Below, in pieces: positions 1-8,849 of a stretch of DNA of 64,000 nucleotides. How positions within the stretch are numbered: position 1 is the stretch's first letter; each line of letters begins with the position of its first letter. The notes under the pieces are model-generated. The model did not search any database and had not been told where the DNA came from. It worked only from the letters and a program-made list of their open reading frames with translations. A program made the position numbers and the translations under genes. Origin of the DNA: Paralithodes platypus (lineage: Eukaryota > Arthropoda > Malacostraca > Decapoda > Lithodidae); the NCBI GenBank assembly GCA_032716605.1, contig CM064538.1, positions 20,613,954-20,677,953 of the forward strand. The letters are read 5' to 3'.

Positions 1-645
1 ACAATCCCCAAAACAACATCTAGCAACAAGATCGACATCATCACTATTGTAGTGCAAACTGCAATAGCGCTTGCTGGGGAGGACAGGAGCCGAATATCTG
101 TGCTTCTACCTGCTCTTCTGAAGGCCAACAAACTCCCAACTATAATAATTCCTCCAGAGATCGTCGCCAGAACACCACCAAGGGACACCAAGACTCGAGT
201 AAACACCAAACGCCAAGGACCACCACCGACGAAGCCAAAAAATACTCCCAAGCTGCAGCTCAACCTCCACGACTACTGAGCCTGCACAGGAGTAAAGTGG
301 AGCTTACATCAACTCCAACACCACCATCAGCAACTCCAACAACACCTCGACTCAATGCAAACCTCCAGCCTGACACCTTCGCTGAGCCTCTGCCATCAAT
401 GCCAGTGATCTACGACCAGCCCGTGTACGACCAGCCTGTGATCAAAAGCCCTCCACCAAGACCAAGGAAATTCGTCCATCTGAAGAAGTCCAGAATGCTG
501 CAACTCTACAACTAAGAACACCAGGATTAAGCAAGGTGGTTAGCCCACCATCTTGCATCTCTCCAACTCTTCATACTCACCACTTTACCTTCAACTTCAA
601 CCTCTACTTTCTACACTTGTGGGACTCTACCTCACAGTTACCTTC
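1..645 (+). other. Unassigned segment upstream of a Penelope terminal repeat
   Basis: Two short open stretches (52-279 and 297-515, plus strand) are rich in Pro, Thr and Lys and show no domain I recognise. The second includes a repeated YDQPV motif. The segment runs into a Penelope terminal fragment at about 646. It does not resemble the sequence that precedes the equivalent terminal repeat near 34800, so it may be another element or host DNA next to an insertion. I see no splice or promoter signal that would support a gene. Confidence 0.3.
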
Positions 646-880
646 TAATCATTACCTCTCCATTCCCTGAAGTTGCAAGATGTTTACTTGTGAAACGTTG
701 GATCCACCATGAATTTTGCTAACCTTTTGTACCTCATCTCTGAACCCCAGGGGAAAATTGTTAGAACTATTGAAAGCTGTAACAATAAAATCCTGAATGC
801 TGAAACTGCTATTGCTTTTAACCTCGTATGTGTAAAAGAGAATCTATTACCTGGCTATACTAACATATACATATATATAT
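646..880 (+). mobile_element. Penelope-like element terminal repeat (pLTR) fragment
   Basis: By eye this segment is nearly identical to 34800-35025, downstream of the Penelope ORF. It includes a TGTGAAACGTTGGATCC motif and an open frame starting MNFANLLYLISEP at 709 that contains FNLVC and ENLLPGYTN. The latter resembles the N-terminal region of Penelope ORFs (FN..CL...LLPkYTNI), so the terminal repeat carries the start of the coding region. This fits the known head-to-tail pLTR organisation. The reading frame runs into a TA microsatellite at about 865, where the homology ends. Confidence 0.65.
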
Positions 881-890
881 ATATATATAT

Positions 891-926
<36 letters not shown>

Positions 927-937
927 TGTGTGTGTTC
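865..937. repeat. Compound microsatellite (TA)n(GA)n(TG)n
   Basis: Three adjacent dinucleotide runs follow the Penelope fragment directly. The second Penelope fragment at 35025 also ends in TA repeats, so the run may have grown from the element's own tail. Confidence 0.95.
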
Positions 938-1020
938 GGCAATTATACTGACGAATTAACAGGACGTTATCAATCAAAATATCCAGAATAACATTGTTCT
1001 GTAGTTGGCTCGTTATTGAG

Positions 1021-1405
1021 TTAAGGGAACCCACCTCGCTTTTTTTTCTCTTTCTCTCCCTCTTTCTTTGGCTTGTATCCATTCGACCCCATTCAGCCTA
1101 CTGTTTTAAGACGTTCACCCCCATCCAGGTGTCAATATTTCCCTGGCGAGCGGTAGCGAGCCAGCATATATATATTTTTGTTTTAACAGCAAGCTAAATG
1201 TGTACATTTTTCGATAGAAAAATTTCTCCGGCGCAGCCGGATTTCTCCAATCAATGCTGGCTCGCTATCGATCGCTAGGAAGAAATCGATACCTGGATGG
1301 GGATAAACGTCTTAAAACAGTTGGCTGAATGGGGCCAAATGGATACAAGCCAGGGAAAGAGAGAAAAGGAGAGTAAGATAAAACAAATCCTGTCGCCCCC
1401 CTTAA
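1021..1405. mobile_element. Foldback MITE, family A (copy 1)
   Basis: The element is flanked by TTAA at 1021-1024 and 1402-1405. The arms are long inverted repeats: the left arm reads GGCTTGTATCCATTCGRCCC then ATCCAGGTGTCAAT, and the right arm is its reverse complement. Each arm holds the core GGCGAGCGGTAGCGAGCC or its complement. Between them lie the hairpin CCGGC-GCA-GCCGG and an ATTTTTC-type AT hairpin. There is no coding capacity. A TTAA target with GGG... ends points to a piggyBac- or Kolobok-type transposase supplied elsewhere; the assignment is an inference. Confidence 0.85.
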
Positions 1406-1531
1406 TTGACTGTAAAGAGATGTAAAAATAGCAAGTTTGAAATGATAGCACCATGATGTAACAAAACTAATTAATAATTCCCAATTACATATTGTATGGT
1501 GTCTTCAACAATAGTGTGTTGAACATCGTCT

Positions 1532-1750
1532 AAGTCATGGCATATACAGTATATTCAAAAGTCATGGCATATACAGTATATTCAAAAGTCATGGCATATA
1601 CAGTATATTCAAAAGTCATGGCATATACAGTATATTCAAAAGTCATGGCATATACAGTATATTCAAAAGTCATGGCATATACAGTATATTCAAAAGTCAT
1701 GGCATATACAGTATATTCAAAAGTCATGGCATATACAGTATATTCAAAAG
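1532..1750. repeat. 27-bp minisatellite, 8 copies
   Basis: There are eight perfect or near-perfect head-to-tail copies of a 27-bp unit containing ATGGCATATACAGTATATTC. Because 27 is divisible by 3, frames stay open on both strands: plus repeats MAYTVYSKV, minus repeats EYTVYAMTF. The ORFs are a by-product of the array. Confidence 0.95.
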
Positions 1751-1785
1751 GGAGCACAGAGTAAAATAGTCAATATTTGTATTCC

Positions 1786-1848
1786 AAAAAAATAAAAAAA
1801 AATAAAAAAAATATATATACTGTATTTATATATATATATATATATATT
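1786..1848. repeat. A-rich tract and (TA)n
   Basis: A-rich AAAATAAAAAA runs are followed by alternating TA. This is simple sequence of no evident function. Confidence 0.9.
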
Positions 1849-1985
1849 GGTGCTATGCTCTAGTTATATCTTAGCAATAATAATTTGCACTAATGCTTAC
1901 ATCGTTGCAAATTGTCATGGCTAAGACACCCAGGTTATGCTATGCTTTGAATTAATGTGCACACAAGCCAACACAAACAGTCACC

Positions 1986-2010
1986 ACTAAGCCCCCATGT
2001 GGGGCTTAGT
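1986..2010. other. Short perfect inverted repeat
   Basis: ACTAAGCCCC and GGGGCTTAGT form a perfect 10-bp stem around a 5-nt loop. It lies in otherwise unassigned sequence (1850-2280). It could be an element terminus or chance. No poly-T terminator follows. Confidence 0.5.
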
Positions 2011-2288
2011 GGGGAGATTGTAGGCACCAATCGATCAGGGCTAGACCCAGGTGAGGTTATAGGCATGTGATAAAGAGTCGCTGGAACTCCTGTTTCATTT
2101 GCTTGGCCTCTCTTACTGATTTTCTTTGTGCCTCATTTACACTGAGAGCAATCCAGCTAGCTCTCACAAACACCTCCTCCTCCTATCCACTTCACTAAAC
2201 TAAACATGCACACCACACTTCATTCCTCCACACCAATTTTTTTTTAAATTATGAATTTCAGCCCAGCCTCGGAGTCCCTAGGGGTGGG

Positions 2289-5234
2289 GTGGGGGGGGGA
2301 GGGGGGGGGGGGACCATAAATGCCCCCACACCCGACCGACCATCCCCTGACGACCCCACAAAATTACCTGGACCGCGGCCTGTTACTCTTTCTATTGATT
2401 TCTGCAACATTCGCAGACTTTCCTCTAACTTTCACTCTGTTGAACACCATCTCTCCTCCTACAAACCTGATCTTCTCTTCCTCACCGAAACTCAGGTGTC
2501 TGTAGCAACATCCAGCAACCCCTTTTCTGTATCCTCCTACTTTCTCTATCCTAGTTTCAAAGCCAAAGGCGGATGTTGTGCATATGTGCACAACAAACTC
2601 ACTTGCTCTCGTGTTCCCGATTTCGACTCCTCTGAATTCTCTACTTTATGGCTCAAACTTTCCTGTCATTCACTTACTAAATATTTCAGTGCTGTCTATC
2701 TTTCCCCTAACTCTACCAACTTTTCCAAATTCTTTGACTATCTAAACTCTACAGTGGAACACATTCTATCCATTTCTCCTTTCTCAGAAATCTCCATCTT
2801 AGGAGATTTCAACGTTCACCACCGCCAATGGCTCTCCTCTCACACTACTGATCCACCTGGTGAACAAGCCTACGTCTTTTCTATCATAAATGACCTAGAG
2901 CAGTTAGTTCAGCATCCCACCCGTATCCCGGATCGCATCGGAGATCGGCCCAACATTCTTGACTTGTTTCTAACTTCTAACACTTCTTCTTATACTGTCG
3001 ATCTTTTCTCTCCTCTGGGCTCCTCCGACCATAAACTTATCTCTGTCAACTGCCCTATCTCTCCAGTACGGCCACCCGATCCTCCTGGCCGGCGGCGCTT
3101 GTGGCACTTTGGCGCTGCCGACTGGGAGGCTCTCCGGCAGTACTTCTTTGATTTCCCATGGAATGATTTCTGCTTCCGTGGCCGGGGACTCTCGGAGAGT
3201 GCTGAACGCATTACCGAGGTAATCCTATCGGGCATGTAAGCATACATTCCATTCTCTTTCTCTCAGACTAATGCTAAAAAATCTTGGTTTACTCACGCTT
3301 GTTCTACTGCTGTCCGCAATAAGGAGGAAGCATTCAAACGGTACCGACGCCTTAAAATTCAAGACTCTCATTCTTCCTATGTTTCTGCCCGGAATCAAGC
3401 CAAATCTGTTCTTCGACTTGCCAAACACTCTTTCATCAATAATAAATGCACTGAACTATCCAACTCTAGCTCTTCCCAAGCTTTCTGGCATCTAGCCAAA
3501 AGCCTCTCCAACAATTTCTCTTCCTCGTCTTTCCCTCCCCTTTCCCATTCTGATGGCACAACCATCACTTCTTCCTCTGACAAAGCTAAACTCTTCGCTC
3601 AAACTTTTGCTAGAAACTCCACCTTGGATCATTCCGGTGCTATTCCTCCCTCTCCACCCTCCTCTCTCTTACTTATGCCTAATATCCTTATCTCTTCTAA
3701 AGATGTACTTTCTACCTTCTCTGGGCATAATACTAATAAGGCGTACGGTCCGGACGGTGTTCCTCCTGTTGTTCTCAAAAACTGTGCTTCCGTGCTGACT
3801 CCCTGCCTAGGCAAACTCTTTCGTCTCTGTCTATCCTCTAACGTCTTCCCTTCATGCTGGAAGTTTGCTCACATTCAACCTGTCCCAAAGAAGGGTGACC
3901 GCTCTCAACCCTCCAACTATCGTCCAATTGCTCTCATCTCTTGTCTTTCTAAAGTTTTTGAAACTATTCTTGCTTCCAAATTTCTTAAGCATTTCTCTTC
4001 TCATAATCTGCTCTCAGATCGCCAGTATGGCTTCCTTAAGGGTCGCTCTACTGGTGATCTTCTTTCATATCTTACTAACTCTTGGTCATCCTCCTTTCGG
4101 GACTTCGGTGAGACTTTTTCTATTGCACTAGACATATCAAAAGCCTTCGATAGAGTCTGGCACAAATCTTTAATTTCTAAACTACCCTCCTTCGGTTTCT
4201 ATCCCTCCATCTGTGCCTTTGTCTCTAATTTCCTTTCCGGCCGTTCCATAGCCGCGGTTGTGGACGGCCATTGTTCACTTCCTCACCCTATAAACTCCGG
4301 TGTTCCTCAGGGCTCTGTCCTATCTCCTATTCTTTTTCTAATTTTTTTAAATGATCTCCTCAACTGTACCTCAATTCCCATCCATTCATACGCAGACGAC
4401 TCAACCTTACACTACTCCATTAGTTTTTCAGAACGCCCCAGCCAGCAATCCCTCAACGACAAACGTAATGAAGCCATAGATCTCTTAAATTCTGATCTAA
4501 ATACTATCTCCAATTTGGGCAGAGAAAACCTTGTTACCTTTAATGCTTCCAAGACCCAATTTCTCCATCTATCTACCCGTAAGGAACTCCCAGCGGACTA
4601 TCCCTTATTCTTCAACAATACAAAAATCAATCCTTCATCTTCGCTCAATATTCTTGGTGTCTCCTTTTCTTCTGCTCTCAGTTGGAAGGACCATATTACC
4701 AGTCTTGCTAAGGCAGCATCCCAGAAGTTGGGTGTGCTCAACCGCCTTAGGGGGTTCTTTTCCCCTGCACAGCTTCTTGCTCTGTACAGGGGCATAGTGC
4801 ATCCTTGTATTGAGTATTGTTCACATGTGTGGGGAGGTTCCTCTCACACTGCTCTCCTAGACAAAGTTGAAAGGAAGGCCTTTCGTATCATTAACTCCTG
4901 TCCACTCACCAACTCTCTGCAATCTCTCTCTCTCCGCCGCAATGTTGCATCTCTCTCGCTATTCTATCGCTACTATAATAATCAGTGTTCCTCAGAGCTT
5001 TCCCAGTGTATACCACCTCCTTGACGTAGGGCACGTGGTACCCGTCTTGCAACTCAATCCCACCCCTACTCTGTGCAACTCTCCAACCCAAGAGTGAAAC
5101 GTTACTCTCAAACTTTCTTCTACTCAACAGCTGAGCTCTGGAACTCTCTCCCAGAATCAGTCTTTCCCTCTTCCTATGACTTAAATTGCTTCAAACTCAG
5201 TGTGTCCAGGCATTTTGGCTCGAACGTCCCTTGA
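2289..5234 (+). pseudogene. LINE ORF2: AP endonuclease + reverse transcriptase, two in-frame stops
   Basis: One reading frame of 981 codons is broken by only two stops, TAA at 3237-3239 and TGA at 5022-5024. The related copy at 30931-31710 has a sense codon (TTA) at the second site. The endonuclease shows LTET (about residues 65-68), LGDFN (171-175) and SDH (246-248). The reverse transcriptase shows YGPDG (about 486), NYRPI (543), DISKAFDRVWH (615), SGVPQGS (670) and YADD (701-704). The C-terminal domain ends ...RHFGSNVP. In this frame the first codon is GTG in a G-run. An ATG at 2251 is in another frame and would need a small length change in the G-run to join, so the true start is unknown. 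The copy is defective but recent. It is a reverse transcriptase for target-primed insertion; clade is an inference. Confidence 0.85.
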
Positions 5235-5332
5235 TTTTGGCCCTGTCACTCTTTCAACTATGGGGGAGGCACTTGCTATAGGCAGTTCTGCCTTTTGCCT
5301 CTCTCAATCACATAGAAAAAAAAACAAAAAAA
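2289..5332 (+). mobile_element. APE-type non-LTR retrotransposon (Jockey/CR1-like), near full length
   Basis: The element comprises an AP-endonuclease plus reverse transcriptase ORF, a 3' UTR of about 80 bp after 5234, and an A-rich tail at 5314-5332. The 3' UTR (TTGATTTTGGCCCTGTCACT...) recurs at 17940, 31708, 52779 and, inverted, at 19340, defining one LINE family. The 5' boundary is unclear; a G-run at 2281-2312 sits at the start of the ORF. No separate gag-like ORF1 is visible upstream. Confidence 0.85.
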
Positions 5333-5374
5333 TGTGTGCGAATGATGAAACACACGCAGCCATAAGTTACACAA

Positions 5375-5376
5375 GT

Positions 5377-5408
<32 letters not shown>
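5375..5408. repeat. (AC)n microsatellite
   Basis: A run of AC dinucleotides lies shortly after the LINE A-rich tail. Confidence 0.95.
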
Positions 5409-5409
<1 letters not shown>

Positions 5410-5426
5410 GTCATAAACAGGTGTAA

Positions 5427-5499
5427 TAAATGATTGCCCCCCCCCCCCTCCCTTACCAAACAGCACTGAGCGTCTGCTTCATCTCTGACCTTTATGCCA
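5427..5499. repeat. Flanking direct duplication, left copy
   Basis: The C-run followed by TACCAAACAGCACTGAGCG and TTTATGCCAT recurs at 6197-6266, again immediately before a TTAAGGGG element end. The two copies bracket the family A element and its LINE insertion. Confidence 0.8.
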
Positions 5500-6215
5500 T
5501 TAAGGGGGGGTGACCTGCTTTTCATCTCTCTTTTTCTCTCTTTCTCTGGCTTGTATCCATTCGGCCCCATTCAGCCTACTGTTTTAAGACGTTTACCCTC
5601 ATCCAGGTGTCAATATTTTCCTGGCGAGCGGTAGCGAGCCAGCATATATATATTTTTGTTTTGACAGCAAGCTAAATTTGTACATTTTTCGATAGAAAAA
5701 TTTCTCCGGCGATGCCGGATTTCTCCATACAATGCTGGCTCGCTATCGCTCGCCATGAAAAAATCAACACCTAGATGGGGATAAACGTCTTAAAACAGTT
5801 GGCTGAATGGGGCCGTATAGGAGAGGCTGGGAATGCAATATCCCCCGGATGAATAACAGGGATGCTATGGGCTCTCTGCGAGAGGGCTGGTTATCACACA
5901 GAGGCCCACGTCTCTTCAACAAACTCCCACGGCGAGTAAGAGACATGAGGGGCATCTCTTTAGACAACTTCAAGAGAGCCCTCGATGTCGAACTTCAAAA
6001 AGTGCCAGACGAGCCCATCTTAGCAAGGGAGCGGGCTGTCTCTTCAAACAGTCTGCTGCACCAAAACACAACTCACAACGAGGGGCGACGCGCTCCACGG
6101 TGCTGCTAGGAGAGTGGCGAACACAACCTAAGGTAACCTAAGGTAAGGAATGGATATAATCCAGAGAAAGAGGGAGAGAGAGAAAAAAAAACGAGGTGTA
6201 AATGACTACCCCTCC
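5500..6215. mobile_element. Foldback MITE, family A (copy 2), split by a LINE insertion
   Basis: The left end is TTAAGGGGGGTGACC at 5500. The element holds both GGCGAGCG-type cores and the hairpin CCGGC-GAT-GCCGG. The right arm is broken after GAATGGGGCCG at about 5815 and resumes at 6148 with AATGGATATAATCCAGAG. The right terminus lacks a clear TTAA and merges into the duplicated flank at 6197. Confidence 0.75.
5816..6147 (+). mobile_element. 5'-truncated LINE 3' end with (AAGGTAA)-type tail
   Basis: The open frame (through 6109) contains LSHRGPRLFNKLPRRVRD and FKRALDVELQKVPDEP. It matches the C-terminal region of the LINE at 35446-36235 (LTNRGPSLFNKMPENVRK). It ends in tandem ACCTAAGGTA-type repeats rather than poly(A). 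It is inserted in the right arm of a family A MITE, so the MITE is older. The same tail appears at 29540-29611. Confidence 0.75.
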
Positions 6216-6266
6216 CCCCCCCTACCAAACAGCACTGAGCGCCTGTTTCATCTCACCTTTATACCA
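6197..6266. repeat. Flanking direct duplication, right copy
   Basis: This matches 5427-5499 with a few substitutions. It places two TTAA elements (A copy 2 and B copy 1) in duplicated versions of the same target flank. Confidence 0.8.
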
Positions 6267-6575
6267 TTAAGGGGAGATTTCCACTTGAGGGATTTTTTCT
6301 GGACCCGTTTCTCCCTCGTGTTTAGCCCCATTGCTTTTGAGATTTTCAGACGTTCGCCCTACTAGTTTTGAAATTTTTAGACATTTTGCCCCATTTCTGT
6401 CAATTTTAAGACCTTTCGTGCCATTTAGGTGTCGATTTTTTCATGGCGAGCGATAGCGAGCCTGTAATTTAAGAGCAATCGGCCCCCGGCCGGGACATTT
6501 TTCTACCGAAAAATTTACAAATTTATCTTGAAAGGGGGTCTAGGGGGTGTAATTTTATGCTTAATGAAAACGTAG
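6267..6575 (+). mobile_element. Family B MITE (copy 1), right end missing
   Basis: The left end is TTAAGGGGAGATTT at 6267. It is followed by CTCGTGTTTAGCCCCATT, direct sub-repeats of the TTTTAAGACSTTTCG type, the core GGCGAGCGATAGCGAGCC, and an AAAGGGGGTCTAGGGGGTG block. The terminal GGTCTA...TTAA end is absent, and sequence 6576-6775 is AT-rich with nothing recognisable. Confidence 0.75.
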
Positions 6576-6775
6576 GGAACAAACTAAATACCATTAACTC
6601 ATTTACTTATCTTTGTCTATATTTCAAGTAAAGTGTAGACAACTTAACCTTAGCCGAAATTGGTATTGCTGCCTTTTTATTCATATTTTTATTTTATATT
6701 ATTTGAAACATATTTATACTGGGTAAAACCAATTACAAACATGTATTCTCACTTGGTACCCAGTTACTGTATGTA

Positions 6776-7206
6776 CACTTGGTCAAAAAAGTATCTGCAC
6801 CCTTACCCTGATCATCTGGTGTGTACAGCTTGGTAGTATAGGTCGTAGGTCGTAGGTCGTAGGTCGTAGGTCTTAGGTAGTATAGGTAGGTAGTAGTATA
6901 GATGGATATAACTGCAGGAAGATATGCCAACTCTACCAAGCTGTACAGTCGCGCTAATAAGTCAGGCCCAGGTGTCATTACGTTTAGCTCGCTCTGTGCT
7001 GTATTAATGTCTGTCAGATGTTGAATAGGGTGGGTAAGTGTAGGAGCATGTTGGGATATCTCACTCAAAAATAATAAATAATTTGGAAATATTGCTGATA
7101 CCAATTATGGATCAAAACATACTTGGTGCCGAGACATTACTTATTAGCGCGACTGTACACGCCAGATGTTCATGGTAGGGGTGCAGATACTTTTCTGAGC
7201 AAGTGT
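6776..7206. mobile_element. TA-flanked foldback MITE, interrupted by another MITE
   Basis: The left TIR begins CACTTGGTCAAAAAAGTATC after TA, and the right end is its imperfect complement (GCAGATACTTTTCTGAGCAAG). The inverted arms include TGTACAGCTTGGTAG. An uninterrupted copy lies at 29779-29984. A TA flank and this TIR type suggest Tc1/mariner mobilisation. Internally there are 7-bp TAGGTCG repeats near 6840. The right arm is split at TA by the element at 6946-7155. Confidence 0.75.
6946..7155 (-). mobile_element. Tc1/mariner-type MITE, family C (copy 1), nested
   Basis: This is a 210-bp element with TIR CAGTCGCGCTAATAAGT and its complement at the other end, with TA on both sides (6944-6945 and 7156-7157). 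It lies in the right arm of the MITE at 6776-7206, and the TA at the junction is duplicated, as expected for TA-specific insertion. Family copies occur at 21159, 21532, 23220, 29495 and 63456. It is non-coding. Confidence 0.85.
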
Positions 7207-7207
7207 T

Positions 7208-7785
7208 CAATCGCGCTAAGAGGTTATGACTAAAGTCCTCAAATCTGGCTACCGCTGGCAACTCTCCACTGCCCCTCGGAGCCCGGTCTTTTCCTAATTT
7301 GAAACTATAGGTCTCTGGATATTCCCAATAATTGGCCTACTGACAAAATTAACCTATTTATGCCCTCTAAATTATATATATGTTGTAGTTTGAATAAATA
7401 TAGGTAAGGGTTGTTTTCAATTTCTTTATTTACACTCATGGTTTGAATATAACTTTTAACTGTTGATTTATATTATATGAGATACTTTTCCCCCAGTATT
7501 GTTGGTTTAAAACGAAATACGAGCATTAACAGACTTCCTACACATTTTAATCCTGAATCTAGTGAGCGAAATACTACGAGTTTAACATTATTTTGTTCGG
7601 CTAAGTCACAACTATCGTATTATCTGGTTTCCTCTCACTTAATGAGAGAAATATATTACAACAAAACATATATATCGTGTTTTGGCATTTTTTCCTTAAA
7701 TACAGTTCTCCCCTCAATTGTTGCTAGATAGCACTTTCTGAACGAAAGGTACTGGGAATCGAGTCATGACTTTTTAGCGCGATTG
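7208..7785. mobile_element. TA-flanked non-autonomous transposon with TIR CAATCGCGCTAA
   Basis: The ends are CAATCGCGCTAAGAGG and TTTTTAGCGCGATTG, flanked by TT (probably a changed TA) and TA. The roughly 580-bp interior holds only short ORFs with no match I recognise. The TIR resembles family C (CAGTCGCGCTAATAAG), so the two probably use related transposases. Confidence 0.65.
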
Positions 7786-7789
7786 TACA

Positions 7790-8588
7790 GCCAATATTAA
7801 TCATTACAATATATATATACTGTATATATATAAATATATACACTTTATACTGTATAAAAAGGAGCGTTAACAATTCCTGCCAGGTTAGCTTGAATACACT
7901 ATAATAAATCATAATATTATTGCATGAAGGATAGTCATTAATCTTGTCGGAAGTTCAAACAAGTCATTCATATATTCTTTGGATGTTTTCTGTCACACTG
8001 TAAACACCATCAAATTCACGGAAATATATTAGCAAATTTTGATAGCAAACATTATTTTGTAAAATGTACAGGAGTCTGAAAATATTTTTGCTAATGAAAT
8101 TTGTATAACTACAGACTATTTATACAAAATGTATCAGGTATGTGTCAATAGTATGTATATACAAAAGACAATTATATAAATGTATCAGGTATGTTTTATA
8201 TCTTCATAAATGTTTGTATTATTATCACAAATATTGTTATTGAACTTATTATTCAGATTTCTCTGAATTTGGGAATATGAAAAGACACAAATAAAATCGA
8301 CAACATTTTGTTTGTAAGTTGTTTGCACCCTAGTCCACGTAAGCATTATACAAATCCAATTATTATACTATAACTGAGAAATATAGTTTTTGTTAATCAT
8401 TCGATAGGCCCTATTAATTACACACTAGTTCCACGTAAGGTTTATACAGAATGACCCCCCCGTTTGTTTTTTTTATAAATCCAAATTAAAATACACAAAC
8501 AGAACATACAGTATATTGCACGTTAATTATAATATATTTTTTATTAATTTCACCACAACACCAAACACCTCCGGTGAAATTAATTATG
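7790..8588. other. AT-rich intergenic sequence
   Basis: I see no gene. The stretch holds short TA runs (7808-7845), a TGTATCAGGTATGT motif twice (about 8130 and 8183), and a C-run at 8455. Nothing marks it as a named element. Confidence 0.6.
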
Positions 8589-8849
8589 TTAAGGGGCTAG
8601 TGCTTGGTTTTTGGTCTACTGTCTATATATTTATTTATTTATATATATTTTGAGATTCCTCACTAGACCTCCATCAAGCTTAAAATAACACTCCCTTGAT
8701 CCCCTTTCAAGGTAAGATTGTTATTTTTTTGGTAGAAAGGGGGGTCTAAGGGATGTTTTATTTAAGTTTGATGGAGGTCTAGGGAGGAAACTAAAAATAA
8801 TAATAAATATATGAAATAATCGACCAAAAACTAAACCCTTCCCCCTTAA
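8589..8849. mobile_element. Right-half foldback derivative of family B
   Basis: TTAA flanks lie at 8589-8592 and 8846-8849. Both arms are the family B right end: TTGGTCTA, AGTTTCC-type, CTAGACCTCCATCAAGCTTAA, then the same motifs inverted. The core hairpins and left-half motifs are absent. It is the mirror case of family A, which duplicates the left half. Confidence 0.8.

Noticed and set aside
709..951. MNFANLLYLISEP ORF as a small host gene
   Set aside because: A near-identical block follows the Penelope coding region at 34865, and the frame dissolves into a microsatellite, so it is part of the retroelement.
1537..1764. MAYTVYSKV repeat protein
   Set aside because: The minus strand is open over the same repeat. 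Only eight units and no flanking coding sequence.
1986..2010. Hairpin as a transcription terminator
   Set aside because: No T-run follows and there is no transcription unit upstream. Rho-independent termination does not apply in a eukaryotic nuclear genome.
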